The translations under genes were made by a program, and so were the position numbers. DNA of 6,383 nucleotides from the NCBI GenBank assembly GCA_030607235.1, contig JAUWEX010000075.1, positions 1 to 6,383 of the forward strand. The letters are read 5' to 3'. Shown here one piece after another: positions 1 through 6,383 of the stretch. Positions within the stretch are counted from its first letter, which is position 1; the number at the start of each line of letters is the position of its first letter. The DNA is from Planctomycetota bacterium. Its GTDB lineage: Bacteria > Planctomycetota > B129-G9. The notes beneath the pieces are model-generated. The model searched no databases and was not told where the DNA came from. It saw only the letters and a program-made list of their open reading frames with translations.

Positions 1-440
1 GTTATCCATTCGCCGCCAAGAGCAATCTCGACCGGCGGCCCGCACCGCCGAACTCGCTTAAGAACAAGGTGCTTATTGTCGATACAATCGGAGAACTCGC
101 CAACGTCTACGGGCTTGCTTCGGTCGCGTTCGTCGGCGGAAGCATCGCCGAGGTCGGCGGGCACAACGTTTTGGAGCCTGCGGCGCTGGGAGTGCCGACC
201 CTTTTCGGGCCGCACACCGAGAGTTGCCGCGACAGCGCTGAGATGCTGCTTGGCTGCGACGCGGCCAAGTTGGTAACGAGCGCTTACGACCTTGAAAAGA
301 CCCTGGACTTTCTGTTCGACAATCCGCTCAAAACGGCGGACATGACGATGAGAGCGCGGGAAACGGTAAGGGAGCAAAAAGGTGCCGCGCAGCGTACTCT
401 CGCCGCGCTCATTGACGAATTACCTGTATCTAACGCCTGA
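1..440 (+). CDS. waaA: 3-deoxy-D-manno-octulosonic acid (Kdo) transferase, C-terminal part (5' end outside window)
   Basis: Only the last ~145 codons are present. The reading frame (codons beginning at position 3) is open from the window edge to the TGA at 438-440, so the gene starts upstream; the GTG at 69 is an internal valine, not a start. The fragment carries the glycine-rich donor-binding signature of the GT-B fold Kdo transferases: [11 protein letters not shown], then [19 protein letters not shown] and LFGPH, the order seen in WaaA/KdtA. The family transfers Kdo from CMP-Kdo to the lipid A precursor at the inner face of the cytoplasmic membrane, so its presence implies an LPS-bearing outer membrane. 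The metK start codon lies 37 nt after the stop, with no terminator or convincing promoter between them, so co-transcription is likely by spacing. Family assignment is firm; how many Kdo residues it adds cannot be told from this end. Confidence 0.9.
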   Translation, partial: YPFAAKSNLDRRPAPPNSLKNKVLIVDTIGELANVYGLASVAFVGGSIAEVGGHNVLEPAALGVPTLFGPHTESCRDSAEMLLGCDAAKLVTSAYDLEKTLDFLFDNPLKTADMTMRARETVREQKGAAQRTLAALIDELPVSNA

Positions 441-463
441 AAGGCTTGCAAATCACAATAAAC

Positions 464-470
464 AAGGAGA
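464..470 (+). promoter_or_regulatory. Shine-Dalgarno site of metK
   Basis: AAGGAGA lies 7 nt before the ATG at 478. This decides the start: the same frame is open back to 382, but that upstream part overlaps waaA and has no ribosome-binding site, and MetK homologues begin around the [16 protein letters not shown] stretch. Confidence 0.85.
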
Positions 471-477
471 GTGTCTA

Positions 478-1635
478 ATGACAAATAGACTTTTCACAAG
501 CGAATCCGTCTCCGAGGGGCACCCCGACAAGGTAGCCGACCAGATTTCGGATGCAGTGCTCGACGCCATCATCGAGTGCGACAAAAAATGCCGCGTGGCC
601 TGCGAAACGATGGTAACCACGGGCATGGCGCTGGTCGCGGGCGAAATCACGACCGACTGCTACATCGACATTCCTGCGCTGGTGCGCGAGACCGTCCGCG
701 AGATCGGCTATACCGACCCGACGATGGGATTCGACTACAAGAGTTGCGCAATCCTGACCAGCATCGACAAACAGTCTCCCGACATCGCGCTGGGCGTCGA
801 CGAGACGAACAAACACGAGATGGGCGCGGGCGACCAGGGCCTGATGTTCGGCTACGCATGCAACGAAACCGAGGAACTGATGCCGATGCCGCTGATGTAC
901 TCGCACAAACTGCTGATCGAACTCGCCAGGATCCGCAAGAGCGGCGAACTCAAATACCTGCGGCCGGACTCCAAAAGCCAGGTAACCATCGAATACAAAG
1001 ACGACAAGCCGCTGCGCGTCGACACGGTCGTCATCTCGACCCAACATACGCCCGACGTAAAGAGCGAGCAGATACGCAAAGACATAATCAAACTCGTCAT
1101 CGACAAGATCATCCCCGCCAGGATGCTCGACGACAGGACGAAATACCACGTCAACCCGACCGGCCGCTTCGAGCACGGCGGCCCGGCAACCGACTGCGGC
1201 GTAACCGGCCGCAAGATCATCGTCGATACTTACGGCGGCATGGGCAGCCACGGCGGCGGCGCCTTCTCCGGCAAGGACCCCTCCAAGGTCGACCGCACCG
1301 CCTCCTACATGGGACGCCACATCGCCAAGAACATCGTCGCGGCGGGCATCGCCGACCGCGTCGAGGTACAGCTCGCCTACGCCATCGGCGTGGCCGAGCC
1401 GGTATCGGTCATGATCGACACCTTCGGCACGGGCAAGGCCGACAACGGCAAACTCGTCAAGGCCATTCGCGAGATATTCCCGCTCAAGCCCAAGCAAATG
1501 ATCGAATATCTCGACCTGCTCCGGCCCATCTACCGCAAGACCGCCGCATACGGGCACTTCGGCAGGACGGGGCCGGAATTCACATGGGAAAAGATCGACA
1601 AGGTCAACGAACTCAAAGCCGCATGTGGCTTGTAA
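478..1635 (+). CDS. metK: S-adenosylmethionine synthetase (methionine adenosyltransferase)
   Basis: A cytosolic enzyme that makes S-adenosylmethionine from ATP and methionine, releasing phosphate and pyrophosphate. The 385-residue length is normal for the bacterial family and all three repeated domains are represented. Visible signatures: SEGHPDK (residues 12-18, with the catalytic His15 and metal-binding Asp17, matching His14/Asp16 of E. coli), the family hexapeptide GAGDQG (116-121), [12 protein letters not shown] (243-254), and the phosphate-binding GGGAFSGKD (259-267), followed by SKVDRTASY and YAIGVAEP. No key residue appears missing. The start at 478 is set by a good Shine-Dalgarno site. 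The gene sits between waaA (37 nt) and ahcY (30 nt), and its product feeds the methyltransferases whose by-product AhcY recycles. The intergenic leader is far too short to hold a SAM riboswitch, so any such control would lie upstream of the window. Confidence 0.98.
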   Translation: MTNRLFTSESVSEGHPDKVADQISDAVLDAIIECDKKCRVACETMVTTGMALVAGEITTDCYIDIPALVRETVREIGYTDPTMGFDYKSCAILTSIDKQSPDIALGVDETNKHEMGAGDQGLMFGYACNETEELMPMPLMYSHKLLIELARIRKSGELKYLRPDSKSQVTIEYKDDKPLRVDTVVISTQHTPDVKSEQIRKDIIKLVIDKIIPARMLDDRTKYHVNPTGRFEHGGPATDCGVTGRKIIVDTYGGMGSHGGGAFSGKDPSKVDRTASYMGRHIAKNIVAAGIADRVEVQLAYAIGVAEPVSVMIDTFGTGKADNGKLVKAIREIFPLKPKQMIEYLDLLRPIYRKTAAYGHFGRTGPEFTWEKIDKVNELKAACGL

Positions 1636-2925
<1,290 letters not shown>

Positions 2926-2943
2926 AAACGACGAACCAAAAAC

Positions 2944-2977
2944 AAAAGCCGGCCTCCGCAAAGAAGCCGGCTTTTTT
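2944..2977 (+). terminator. Rho-independent terminator after ahcY
   Basis: AAAAGCCGGC (2944-2953) is perfectly complementary to GCCGGCTTTT (2966-2975), leaving a 12-nt loop, and the T-run continues to 2977. It starts 19 nt after the ahcY stop codon and closes the waaA-metK-ahcY transcript. The A-run before the stem could give weak activity on the other strand as well. Confidence 0.92.
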
Positions 2978-2987
2978 ATTTCTTATT

Positions 2988-3002
2988 ATTTTCCCGGAAA
3001 AT
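2988..3002. promoter_or_regulatory. perfect 15-nt palindrome, possible operator
   Basis: ATTTTCC and GGAAAAT form 7-bp arms around a single central C. With a 1-nt centre it cannot be an RNA hairpin, so if meaningful it would be a DNA site for a dimeric protein. It lies between the ahcY terminator and the first lipoprotein gene, next to the only weak promoter-like boxes in that gap. No known regulator is recognised. Confidence 0.25.
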
Positions 3003-3032
3003 TGGAACTTTTTGCCCCTCTTCTCGTCTAAT
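3002..3032 (+). promoter_or_regulatory. weak sigma70-like promoter candidate for the lipoprotein pair
   Basis: TTGGAA (3002-3007) and TCTAAT (3027-3032) are separated by 19 nt, which is longer than ideal. A promoter is expected in the 2978-3108 gap, because a strong terminator precedes it and the downstream genes need their own transcription. These boxes are the best pair found but are not convincing on sequence alone. Confidence 0.2.
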
Positions 3033-3108
3033 AGATTGCAGGGAAGGGCCTCCAACACCCGCCTTTCTCTTAAACACTTGCGAAATGATTTCATAGAAAG
3101 AGGATATT

Positions 3109-3876
3109 ATGAAAGATCTACTTCTCCGTTTTGGCCTTCTGGCAGCGGTTTTAGCAATCGTTTCCTTCGCCGGGTGCTCAGCAAATAACCGGCAGCCAAA
3201 GGATACAATCGACAAAAGGCCCGATATCGAAGCAAACGACGACGACAAGGGCATTGATAAAGAGGCGCTCATCAATTCCCTTTCCCCCCGCTCCGTAAAA
3301 CTTAATTACGAAACATACAAAAAAATCCCCGGCCCCGTGCTAAAACGGCTCATCACAAACAAAGACACGGGCTATTACATCGTTCAATACAAAGACAATG
3401 CCCGAAAAGAATGGCTGGATGAGATTCAAAAACTCGGCGGGATCGGTCTGGGCGACTATTATCGCGGGCACGGCGCCCTCTATAAAATCGATCCCGCAAA
3501 CAGGGAAGATGTGGCGAAGTTGGAATTCGTCGCCAGAGTATATGTCTTCGAGAACATCTTCAAATTATCCCCGGACATGATCGATCAATTCGCAAGAGAC
3601 GGACTCTCCAATCCCGACAGAACAATGAAATTGAAAGTTATTGTGTTTGAAAACATTGATGAAGTAATCAAACAAATTGAGGAATTGGGCGGGAAAATTG
3701 ATTCAACCGACAGGACTCCGAATAGAACCGGAACAAGAATACGTGCAGACATCGCCGTATCAAAAATTATCGATATCCTGCAAAATCCTTATGTAAAATA
3801 CGTAAATGAGTACCAGCAGAAACGAATAGGTCCTCCAGGATGGCGTCCGCCGCACGAAAGGAAGGAGGTCGAATGA
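3109..3876 (+). CDS. lipoprotein with two tandem subtilase-prodomain (inhibitor I9)-like domains, no protease domain
   Basis: 255 residues. The N-terminus is a type II signal peptide: basic MKDLLLR, a hydrophobic core, then the lipobox SFAGC with the lipidated Cys23; Ser24 would suit outer-membrane sorting by the E. coli rule. A polar, acidic linker (about 24-60) follows. Two units then resemble the prodomain/I9 fold of S8 peptidases: residues ~89-152 (YYIVQYK, a helix with WLDEIQKLGG, then the ALYKIDPANREDVAKLEFV strand-helix and a strand at VYVFENIF) and ~174-236 (KLKVIVF, VIKQIEELGGKI, RIRADIAVSKIIDIL, YVKYVNEY). In S8 proteases such units precede the catalytic domain. Here the chain stops after a Pro/Arg-rich tail with no Asp/His/Ser catalytic blocks. 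It may be a stand-alone protease inhibitor, an assembly chaperone, or a relic of a degraded protease. The Shine-Dalgarno GAGG (3100-3103) is 5 nt before the ATG, and the stop overlaps the next gene's start. Codon use is AT-richer than in metK/ahcY. The domain call is by pattern recognition, without a search. Confidence 0.8.
   Translation: MKDLLLRFGLLAAVLAIVSFAGCSANNRQPKDTIDKRPDIEANDDDKGIDKEALINSLSPRSVKLNYETYKKIPGPVLKRLITNKDTGYYIVQYKDNARKEWLDEIQKLGGIGLGDYYRGHGALYKIDPANREDVAKLEFVARVYVFENIFKLSPDMIDQFARDGLSNPDRTMKLKVIVFENIDEVIKQIEELGGKIDSTDRTPNRTGTRIRADIAVSKIIDILQNPYVKYVNEYQQKRIGPPGWRPPHERKEVE
3862..3876 (+). promoter_or_regulatory. Shine-Dalgarno site and ATGA stop/start overlap between the two lipoprotein genes
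   Basis: AAGGAGGT (3862-3869) is a near-perfect anti-16S match inside the last codons of the first lipoprotein gene. The ATG of the second gene (3873-3875) overlaps the first gene's TGA (3874-3876). This arrangement usually means translational coupling and points to linked production of the two proteins. It also argues against the longer in-frame start at 3840, which would bury the signal peptide behind 11 extra residues. Confidence 0.85.
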
Positions 3877-4475
3877 AATCAAAAGAAATGCTTCGCAAGA
3901 CGTTACAGTGCGCGCTCACAGGTGCCGCCCTGTTCTTCGCCGGGTGCCTCGCAAAAGAAAACCCGCCGGAGCCGCCGAATGTTGCGGCACGGCATACCTT
4001 GCCCGAAGAGCATCTGGTCGAAAAGACATACAAAGCAAAACTTGGAAGGATGAATGGGACCGATAGGTATTATCTTCAGATTGACGGTATGGGCTGCTAT
4101 GCGCGAACGATCGCCGACCCCAACGCTGGATTCAGAGATAAGATAACAGGTGTGTGGAGCACAGGATGGGGAACCGAAGATTATCCTGCCAGTTTCACCC
4201 AGTATTTATTCCTGGAACTGCTGCCGGACAACAGTGCAACATACCGGGTTGAAAACGGCCGCGAAGTATTAACTGCGGTCGCGGCTGCTGCTGACGCGCT
4301 TCTATACAAGGTTAAAAACGGCTGCGATATGTTAACCGGTAAAAATCCACCCGTGATATTTGTAAAGAGCAAAGTGTTCGGTCCTTACCGGGGGAAGTGG
4401 AAAATCACCGGCGACAACACTATCGAAATCAGATTATATCTGCCAAAAGACGATCACTTTTGGACAAAACCATAA
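3873..4475 (+). CDS. uncharacterised lipoprotein, probably beta-rich, coupled to the upstream I9-like lipoprotein
   Basis: 200 residues of no recognised family. The signal peptide is basic (MKSKEMLRK), then hydrophobic, ending in the lipobox FFAGC with Cys25 as the predicted lipidated residue; Leu26 at +2 is not an inner-membrane retention signal by the E. coli rule. A short Pro-rich linker follows. The mature part has alternating hydrophobic strands with glycine/tryptophan turns: ITGVWSTGW (91-99), YLFLELLPDNSATYRV, and a C-terminal YRGKWKITGDNTIEIRLYL. This G-x-W plus late W-x-I-x-G-D-N pattern recalls small lipocalin-like barrels, but that is only a resemblance. Residues 124-134 and 145-155 are near copies of each other. 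The gene shares 13 identical bases across its lipobox with the preceding gene. It probably acts at the periplasmic face of an outer or inner membrane together with its partner; no activity can be named. Confidence 0.75.
   Translation: MKSKEMLRKTLQCALTGAALFFAGCLAKENPPEPPNVAARHTLPEEHLVEKTYKAKLGRMNGTDRYYLQIDGMGCYARTIADPNAGFRDKITGVWSTGWGTEDYPASFTQYLFLELLPDNSATYRVENGREVLTAVAAAADALLYKVKNGCDMLTGKNPPVIFVKSKVFGPYRGKWKITGDNTIEIRLYLPKDDHFWTKP
4242..4337 (+). repeat. in-frame degenerate duplication inside the second lipoprotein gene
   Basis: Bases 4242-4274 and 4305-4337 agree at 25 of 33 positions by hand alignment. They are offset by 63 nt, exactly 21 codons. At protein level YRVENGREVLT (residues 124-134) matches YKVKNGCDMLT (145-155). 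The Ala-rich stretch between the copies (roughly residues 135-141) is not repeated. This looks like an old duplication of one strand-turn unit. Confidence 0.55.
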
Positions 4476-4581
4476 GATTGTTAAATCGGTATTGTCTTTT
4501 TTCCATATCGACAAAATCGCCCTGCCAGGCTGATTTCCAATTACCCCGGCAACCACACAGCACAAGACCCACCAGACAAAA

Positions 4582-4620
4582 AAACGCCGGCGGGCGGATT
4601 GGTCGTCGGCATTTCTTATT
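4582..4620 (+). terminator. probable intrinsic terminator after the lipoprotein pair
   Basis: GCCGGCG (4586-4592) pairs with CGTCGGC (4604-4610), including one G-U pair, around an 11-nt loop. Beyond a C/A mismatch, AAA (4582-4584) can pair with TTT (4612-4614). A broken T-rich tail follows (TTTCTTATTT and onward). It lies ~110 nt after the stop codon and is weaker than the one after ahcY, with the same GCCGGC core. Confidence 0.65.
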
Positions 4621-4703
4621 TATCATTATTTTTCGGCTCTAAATGATTTCGTGTATCATTACCTTTCCCAGTCCTCATTGTTCCCGCAAATAGATATTAC
4701 CGA

Positions 4704-4717
4704 GTTCTTGCCAGAAC
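4704..4717. promoter_or_regulatory. inverted repeat overlapping the -35 box, candidate operator
   Basis: GTTCT and AGAAC are perfect 5-bp arms around TGCC. The repeat spans the whole TTGCCA -35 element of the exporter promoter, a position where a bound dimer would block RNA polymerase. Efflux genes are often controlled by local repressors, but no regulator gene is visible in the window, so the role is inferred from position only. Confidence 0.4.
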
Positions 4718-4735
4718 AAAACAATCCGCTATAAT
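4708..4735 (+). promoter_or_regulatory. sigma70-like promoter of the exporter gene
   Basis: TTGCCA (4708-4713) and a consensus TATAAT (4730-4735) are 16 nt apart. Transcription would start near 4742, giving a leader of ~40 nt before the TTG start at 4780. This is the best promoter in the window and implies that the exporter is transcribed separately from the lipoprotein pair. Confidence 0.75.
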
Positions 4736-4759
4736 CACGCGGAAACTTTTTGCCGCAAA

Positions 4760-4783
4760 ATGAAAACGAAGAGACGACCTTGA
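4760..4783 (+). other. seven-codon leader reading frame overlapping the exporter start
   Basis: ATG at 4760 opens a frame for MKTKRRP that stops at TGA 4781-4783, overlapping the exporter's TTG (4780-4782). No Shine-Dalgarno site is seen at a suitable distance before this ATG, so translation is uncertain. If used, it would couple translation into the weak TTG start. It cannot be the exporter's own start because it is in a different frame. Confidence 0.2.
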
Positions 4784-6383
4784 CCAAACTAACCGAAAAG
4801 ACCGTCGCCTGGCTCCTCACCCACCCGCTGGTCTGCTCGCTCGTCGCGATACTGGTGGTGATCGCAGGCGCGTGGGGCATAACCGGCATCAAAACCGACA
4901 ACACGCTGGAGTCATGGTTCAATCCTCACGACAAACACCTCGCCGAATACAACGACTTCATCGAAAGATTCGGCTCGGAGCAGTTCATCCTCGTCATTAC
5001 CCGCTGCGACGACATTTACAATCCGCAAGCCGTCGCCGCCGACCGCGCGCTCGCTGCGAAATTCGCCGCAGTCGACGGCATACGCGAGGTGGGTTGCATG
5101 AGCCGCGTTCTGGATGAATTGGAAATCAACGACGGGGACGCGAAAAGATATTTCGCGAACCTGGAGTTGTTCAAGCGAATGATCGTCGCCGAGGACGGAA
5201 AGTCGTGCGCGCAGTTCCTGATGCTGAACAAAGACATCTCCGACCGCCGCAGCGCGATCATGACGGACACCTACGGCGTACTGCGCGAGACCTTCGCCGA
5301 CGACAACGACTGGCACGTTACCGGCGCGACGCCGGTCAACGTCGAGGTCAACAACGCCACCAAACGCCAGACCGCCATTATCATGCCTTTCATGATCGTC
5401 GTCTCGGCGCTGATTTTGTTCCTGCTCTTCCGCCGACTCTCCGGAGTGATCCTGCCGGTGCTGGGCGCGGCGGTCTCGGTCGCGGCGACGGTGTTCCTGT
5501 TTCGCATCAGCGATAAATCGATGAACCTCGTAACGATGATGATTCCGCCGCTGGTGTTCTTCCTCAGCCTCTCGGCCGCGATCCACATCCTCTCCGCGAT
5601 TCGCCGTAATCCGCCTAAGGCGGACGCCGACGGCAACGACCTGCGCACAGCGATAATCCGCGCCTGCGCCACGGTCGGCTCGCCGTGCTTCTTCGCCTGC
5701 TTCACGACCGCGGCGGGCTTCGCCTCGCTGACGGTGAGCAAGGTCTCACCAGTACGGGACCTGGCGATTTTCGGCGCGGCGGGGATCATGATCTCGTTCT
5801 TCGCGATTTTCCTGGTCGTGCCGCTGGGCTATTTCTTTCTCGGCCGCGTGCAATGGCTCGCGCTCACCCCCGCCCCCAAGCGCAAGACCGCCTGCAAGGC
5901 CCCGGGCAAAATCACCTGCGCCACGGCTATCGTCCTCAGCGTACTTGTGGCCACGGGCGCGCTCGTCTCGCTGCAATGGATCGAGTCCGACGCCAACACG
6001 CTCAGTTTTTTCCCAAAGAACACGCCCGTCGTGGTCGCGGCGATGGTCGCGGCCAAGGACTTCTCCGGCGGCACCACCTGCGAGATCGTCCTCAATCTCA
6101 AGCAGCCCTACTACGAAGAGGACTCGCTGGAAGCGGTGCGGCAGATGCAGGATTTCCTCAACGAGCAGCCCGAAGTCAAAAAAACCGTCTCGTACATCGA
6201 CTTCGCGAAGGCCGCAAACTATTCGCGCGAAAAAAAATACGACCCCGCCTCATACGCTCTCCCGCAGGACGGTGAGGTAAAAATCGCGGGCAGAAAAGTA
6301 AACATCCCCTACCGACGAATTTTCCTCACCGCCCTCAAAGAAAAACTCCCCACGTGGAAAAATTACGTTACGCCCGACGACAC
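4780..6383 (+). CDS. RND superfamily (MMPL-type) exporter, N-terminal 534 codons, 3' end outside window
   Basis: The frame is open from 4735 to the window end. TTG 4780 is chosen as the start because the weak Shine-Dalgarno GAAGAG (4768-4773) precedes it and it leaves a compact N-terminus before the first membrane helix; the alternative TTG 4750 would add ten residues. Predicted topology: TM1 ~16-34; a periplasmic loop ~35-198; TM2 ~199-217, TM3 ~222-241, TM4 ~250-271, TM5 ~301-319, TM6 ~328-354; TM7 ~378-400; then the beginning of a second periplasmic domain, cut by the window. The GFASL-x7-PVRDLAIFG segment (313-332) at TM5/TM6 is the MMPL hallmark. Such inner-membrane, proton-driven transporters move lipids, hopanoids or other hydrophobic molecules out of the membrane. 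The substrate cannot be told, and TM8-12 are unseen. It has its own promoter with a possible operator and is GC-rich like metK/ahcY, unlike the lipoprotein genes just upstream. Confidence 0.9.
   Translation, partial: MTKLTEKTVAWLLTHPLVCSLVAILVVIAGAWGITGIKTDNTLESWFNPHDKHLAEYNDFIERFGSEQFILVITRCDDIYNPQAVAADRALAAKFAAVDGIREVGCMSRVLDELEINDGDAKRYFANLELFKRMIVAEDGKSCAQFLMLNKDISDRRSAIMTDTYGVLRETFADDNDWHVTGATPVNVEVNNATKRQTAIIMPFMIVVSALILFLLFRRLSGVILPVLGAAVSVAATVFLFRISDKSMNLVTMMIPPLVFFLSLSAAIHILSAIRRNPPKADADGNDLRTAIIRACATVGSPCFFACFTTAAGFASLTVSKVSPVRDLAIFGAAGIMISFFAIFLVVPLGYFFLGRVQWLALTPAPKRKTACKAPGKITCATAIVLSVLVATGALVSLQWIESDANTLSFFPKNTPVVVAAMVAAKDFSGGTTCEIVLNLKQPYYEEDSLEAVRQMQDFLNEQPEVKKTVSYIDFAKAANYSREKKYDPASYALPQDGEVKIAGRKVNIPYRRIFLTALKEKLPTWKNYVTPDD

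Larger units (their letters stand above)
4476..4779. other. intergenic region between the lipoprotein pair and the exporter gene
   Basis: About 304 nt. It holds a terminator-like hairpin (4582-4620), a promoter with an overlapping inverted repeat (4704-4735), and a seven-codon reading frame just before the exporter start (4760-4783). The stretch 4476-4580 and the stretch 4621-4703 show no convincing gene, RNA or repeat. Short open frames on both strands here lack ribosome-binding sites and are treated as chance. Confidence 0.7.

Noticed and set aside
382..477. Extended N-terminus for MetK from ATG 382
   Set aside because: It would overlap waaA, lacks a Shine-Dalgarno site, and the added residues do not belong to the MetK family start.
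412..477. Possible promoter for metK (TTGACG at 412-417) or a SAM riboswitch in the gap
   Set aside because: No -10 box occurs at 15-19 nt from TTGACG, and 37 nt is too short for any known SAM riboswitch.
475..1557. 360-codon open frame on the minus strand across metK
   Set aside because: It mirrors metK codon by codon in GC-rich DNA, has low-complexity Ala/Asp/Val content, and resembles no known family; metK explains the region fully.
3840..3872. Extended N-terminus for the second lipoprotein from ATG 3840
   Set aside because: It would place 11 residues ahead of a proper signal peptide and put the strong AAGGAGG site inside the gene; ATG 3873 fits the site and the ATGA overlap.
4429..4626. 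65-codon minus-strand frame with a lipobox-like LVLCGC after a hydrophobic run
   Set aside because: It looks like a small lipoprotein at first sight, but it has no ribosome-binding site or promoter, its start codons run through the terminator hairpin, and its 3' end lies antisense to the second lipoprotein gene. Kept only as a weak possibility.
4912..5586. 224-codon minus-strand frame within the exporter gene
   Set aside because: It is a charged, low-complexity shadow of the MMPL reading frame, which shows clear membrane helices and the family motif.

Overview
This window reads entirely on the + strand. It looks like a chromosomal segment of a Gram-negative (diderm) bacterium with moderately high GC. 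The diderm inference rests on a Kdo-transferase fragment (LPS core synthesis), two lipoproteins with type II signal peptides, and an RND/MMPL-type exporter. A planctomycete of the Phycisphaerae kind or a similar environmental lineage would fit, from the flavour of the MetK and AhcY sequences and the S8-peptidase-prodomain-like repeats, but this is a weak guess and no 16S or other decisive marker is present.

Layout. (1) 1-2925: a tight housekeeping block made of the 3' end of waaA/kdtA, then metK, then ahcY, with gaps of 37 and 30 nt, good Shine-Dalgarno sites, and a strong intrinsic terminator at 2944-2977. MetK makes S-adenosylmethionine. AhcY removes S-adenosylhomocysteine, the product-inhibitor left by every methyl transfer, so the pair forms two of the steps of the activated methyl cycle. 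(2) 2926-4475: a visibly AT-richer stretch with two lipoprotein genes of no assigned function, joined by an ATGA stop/start overlap. The first holds two tandem domains resembling subtilase (S8) prodomain / inhibitor-I9 folds but has no protease domain. The second is a small, probably beta-rich, unknown lipoprotein with an internal duplication. (3) 4476-4779: an intergenic region with a second GCCGGC-type terminator and a clear sigma70-like promoter (TTGCCA-16 nt-TATAAT) whose -35 box is covered by a perfect GTTCT/AGAAC inverted repeat. (4) 4780 to the end: the first 534 codons of an RND-superfamily/MMPL exporter that starts at TTG and runs off the window.

The least ordinary item is the lipoprotein pair at 3109-4475: a membrane-anchored tandem protease-prodomain-like protein translationally coupled to an uncharacterised lipoprotein, set between housekeeping genes. 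The membrane exporter next door has its own promoter, and nothing visible links it functionally to the pair.
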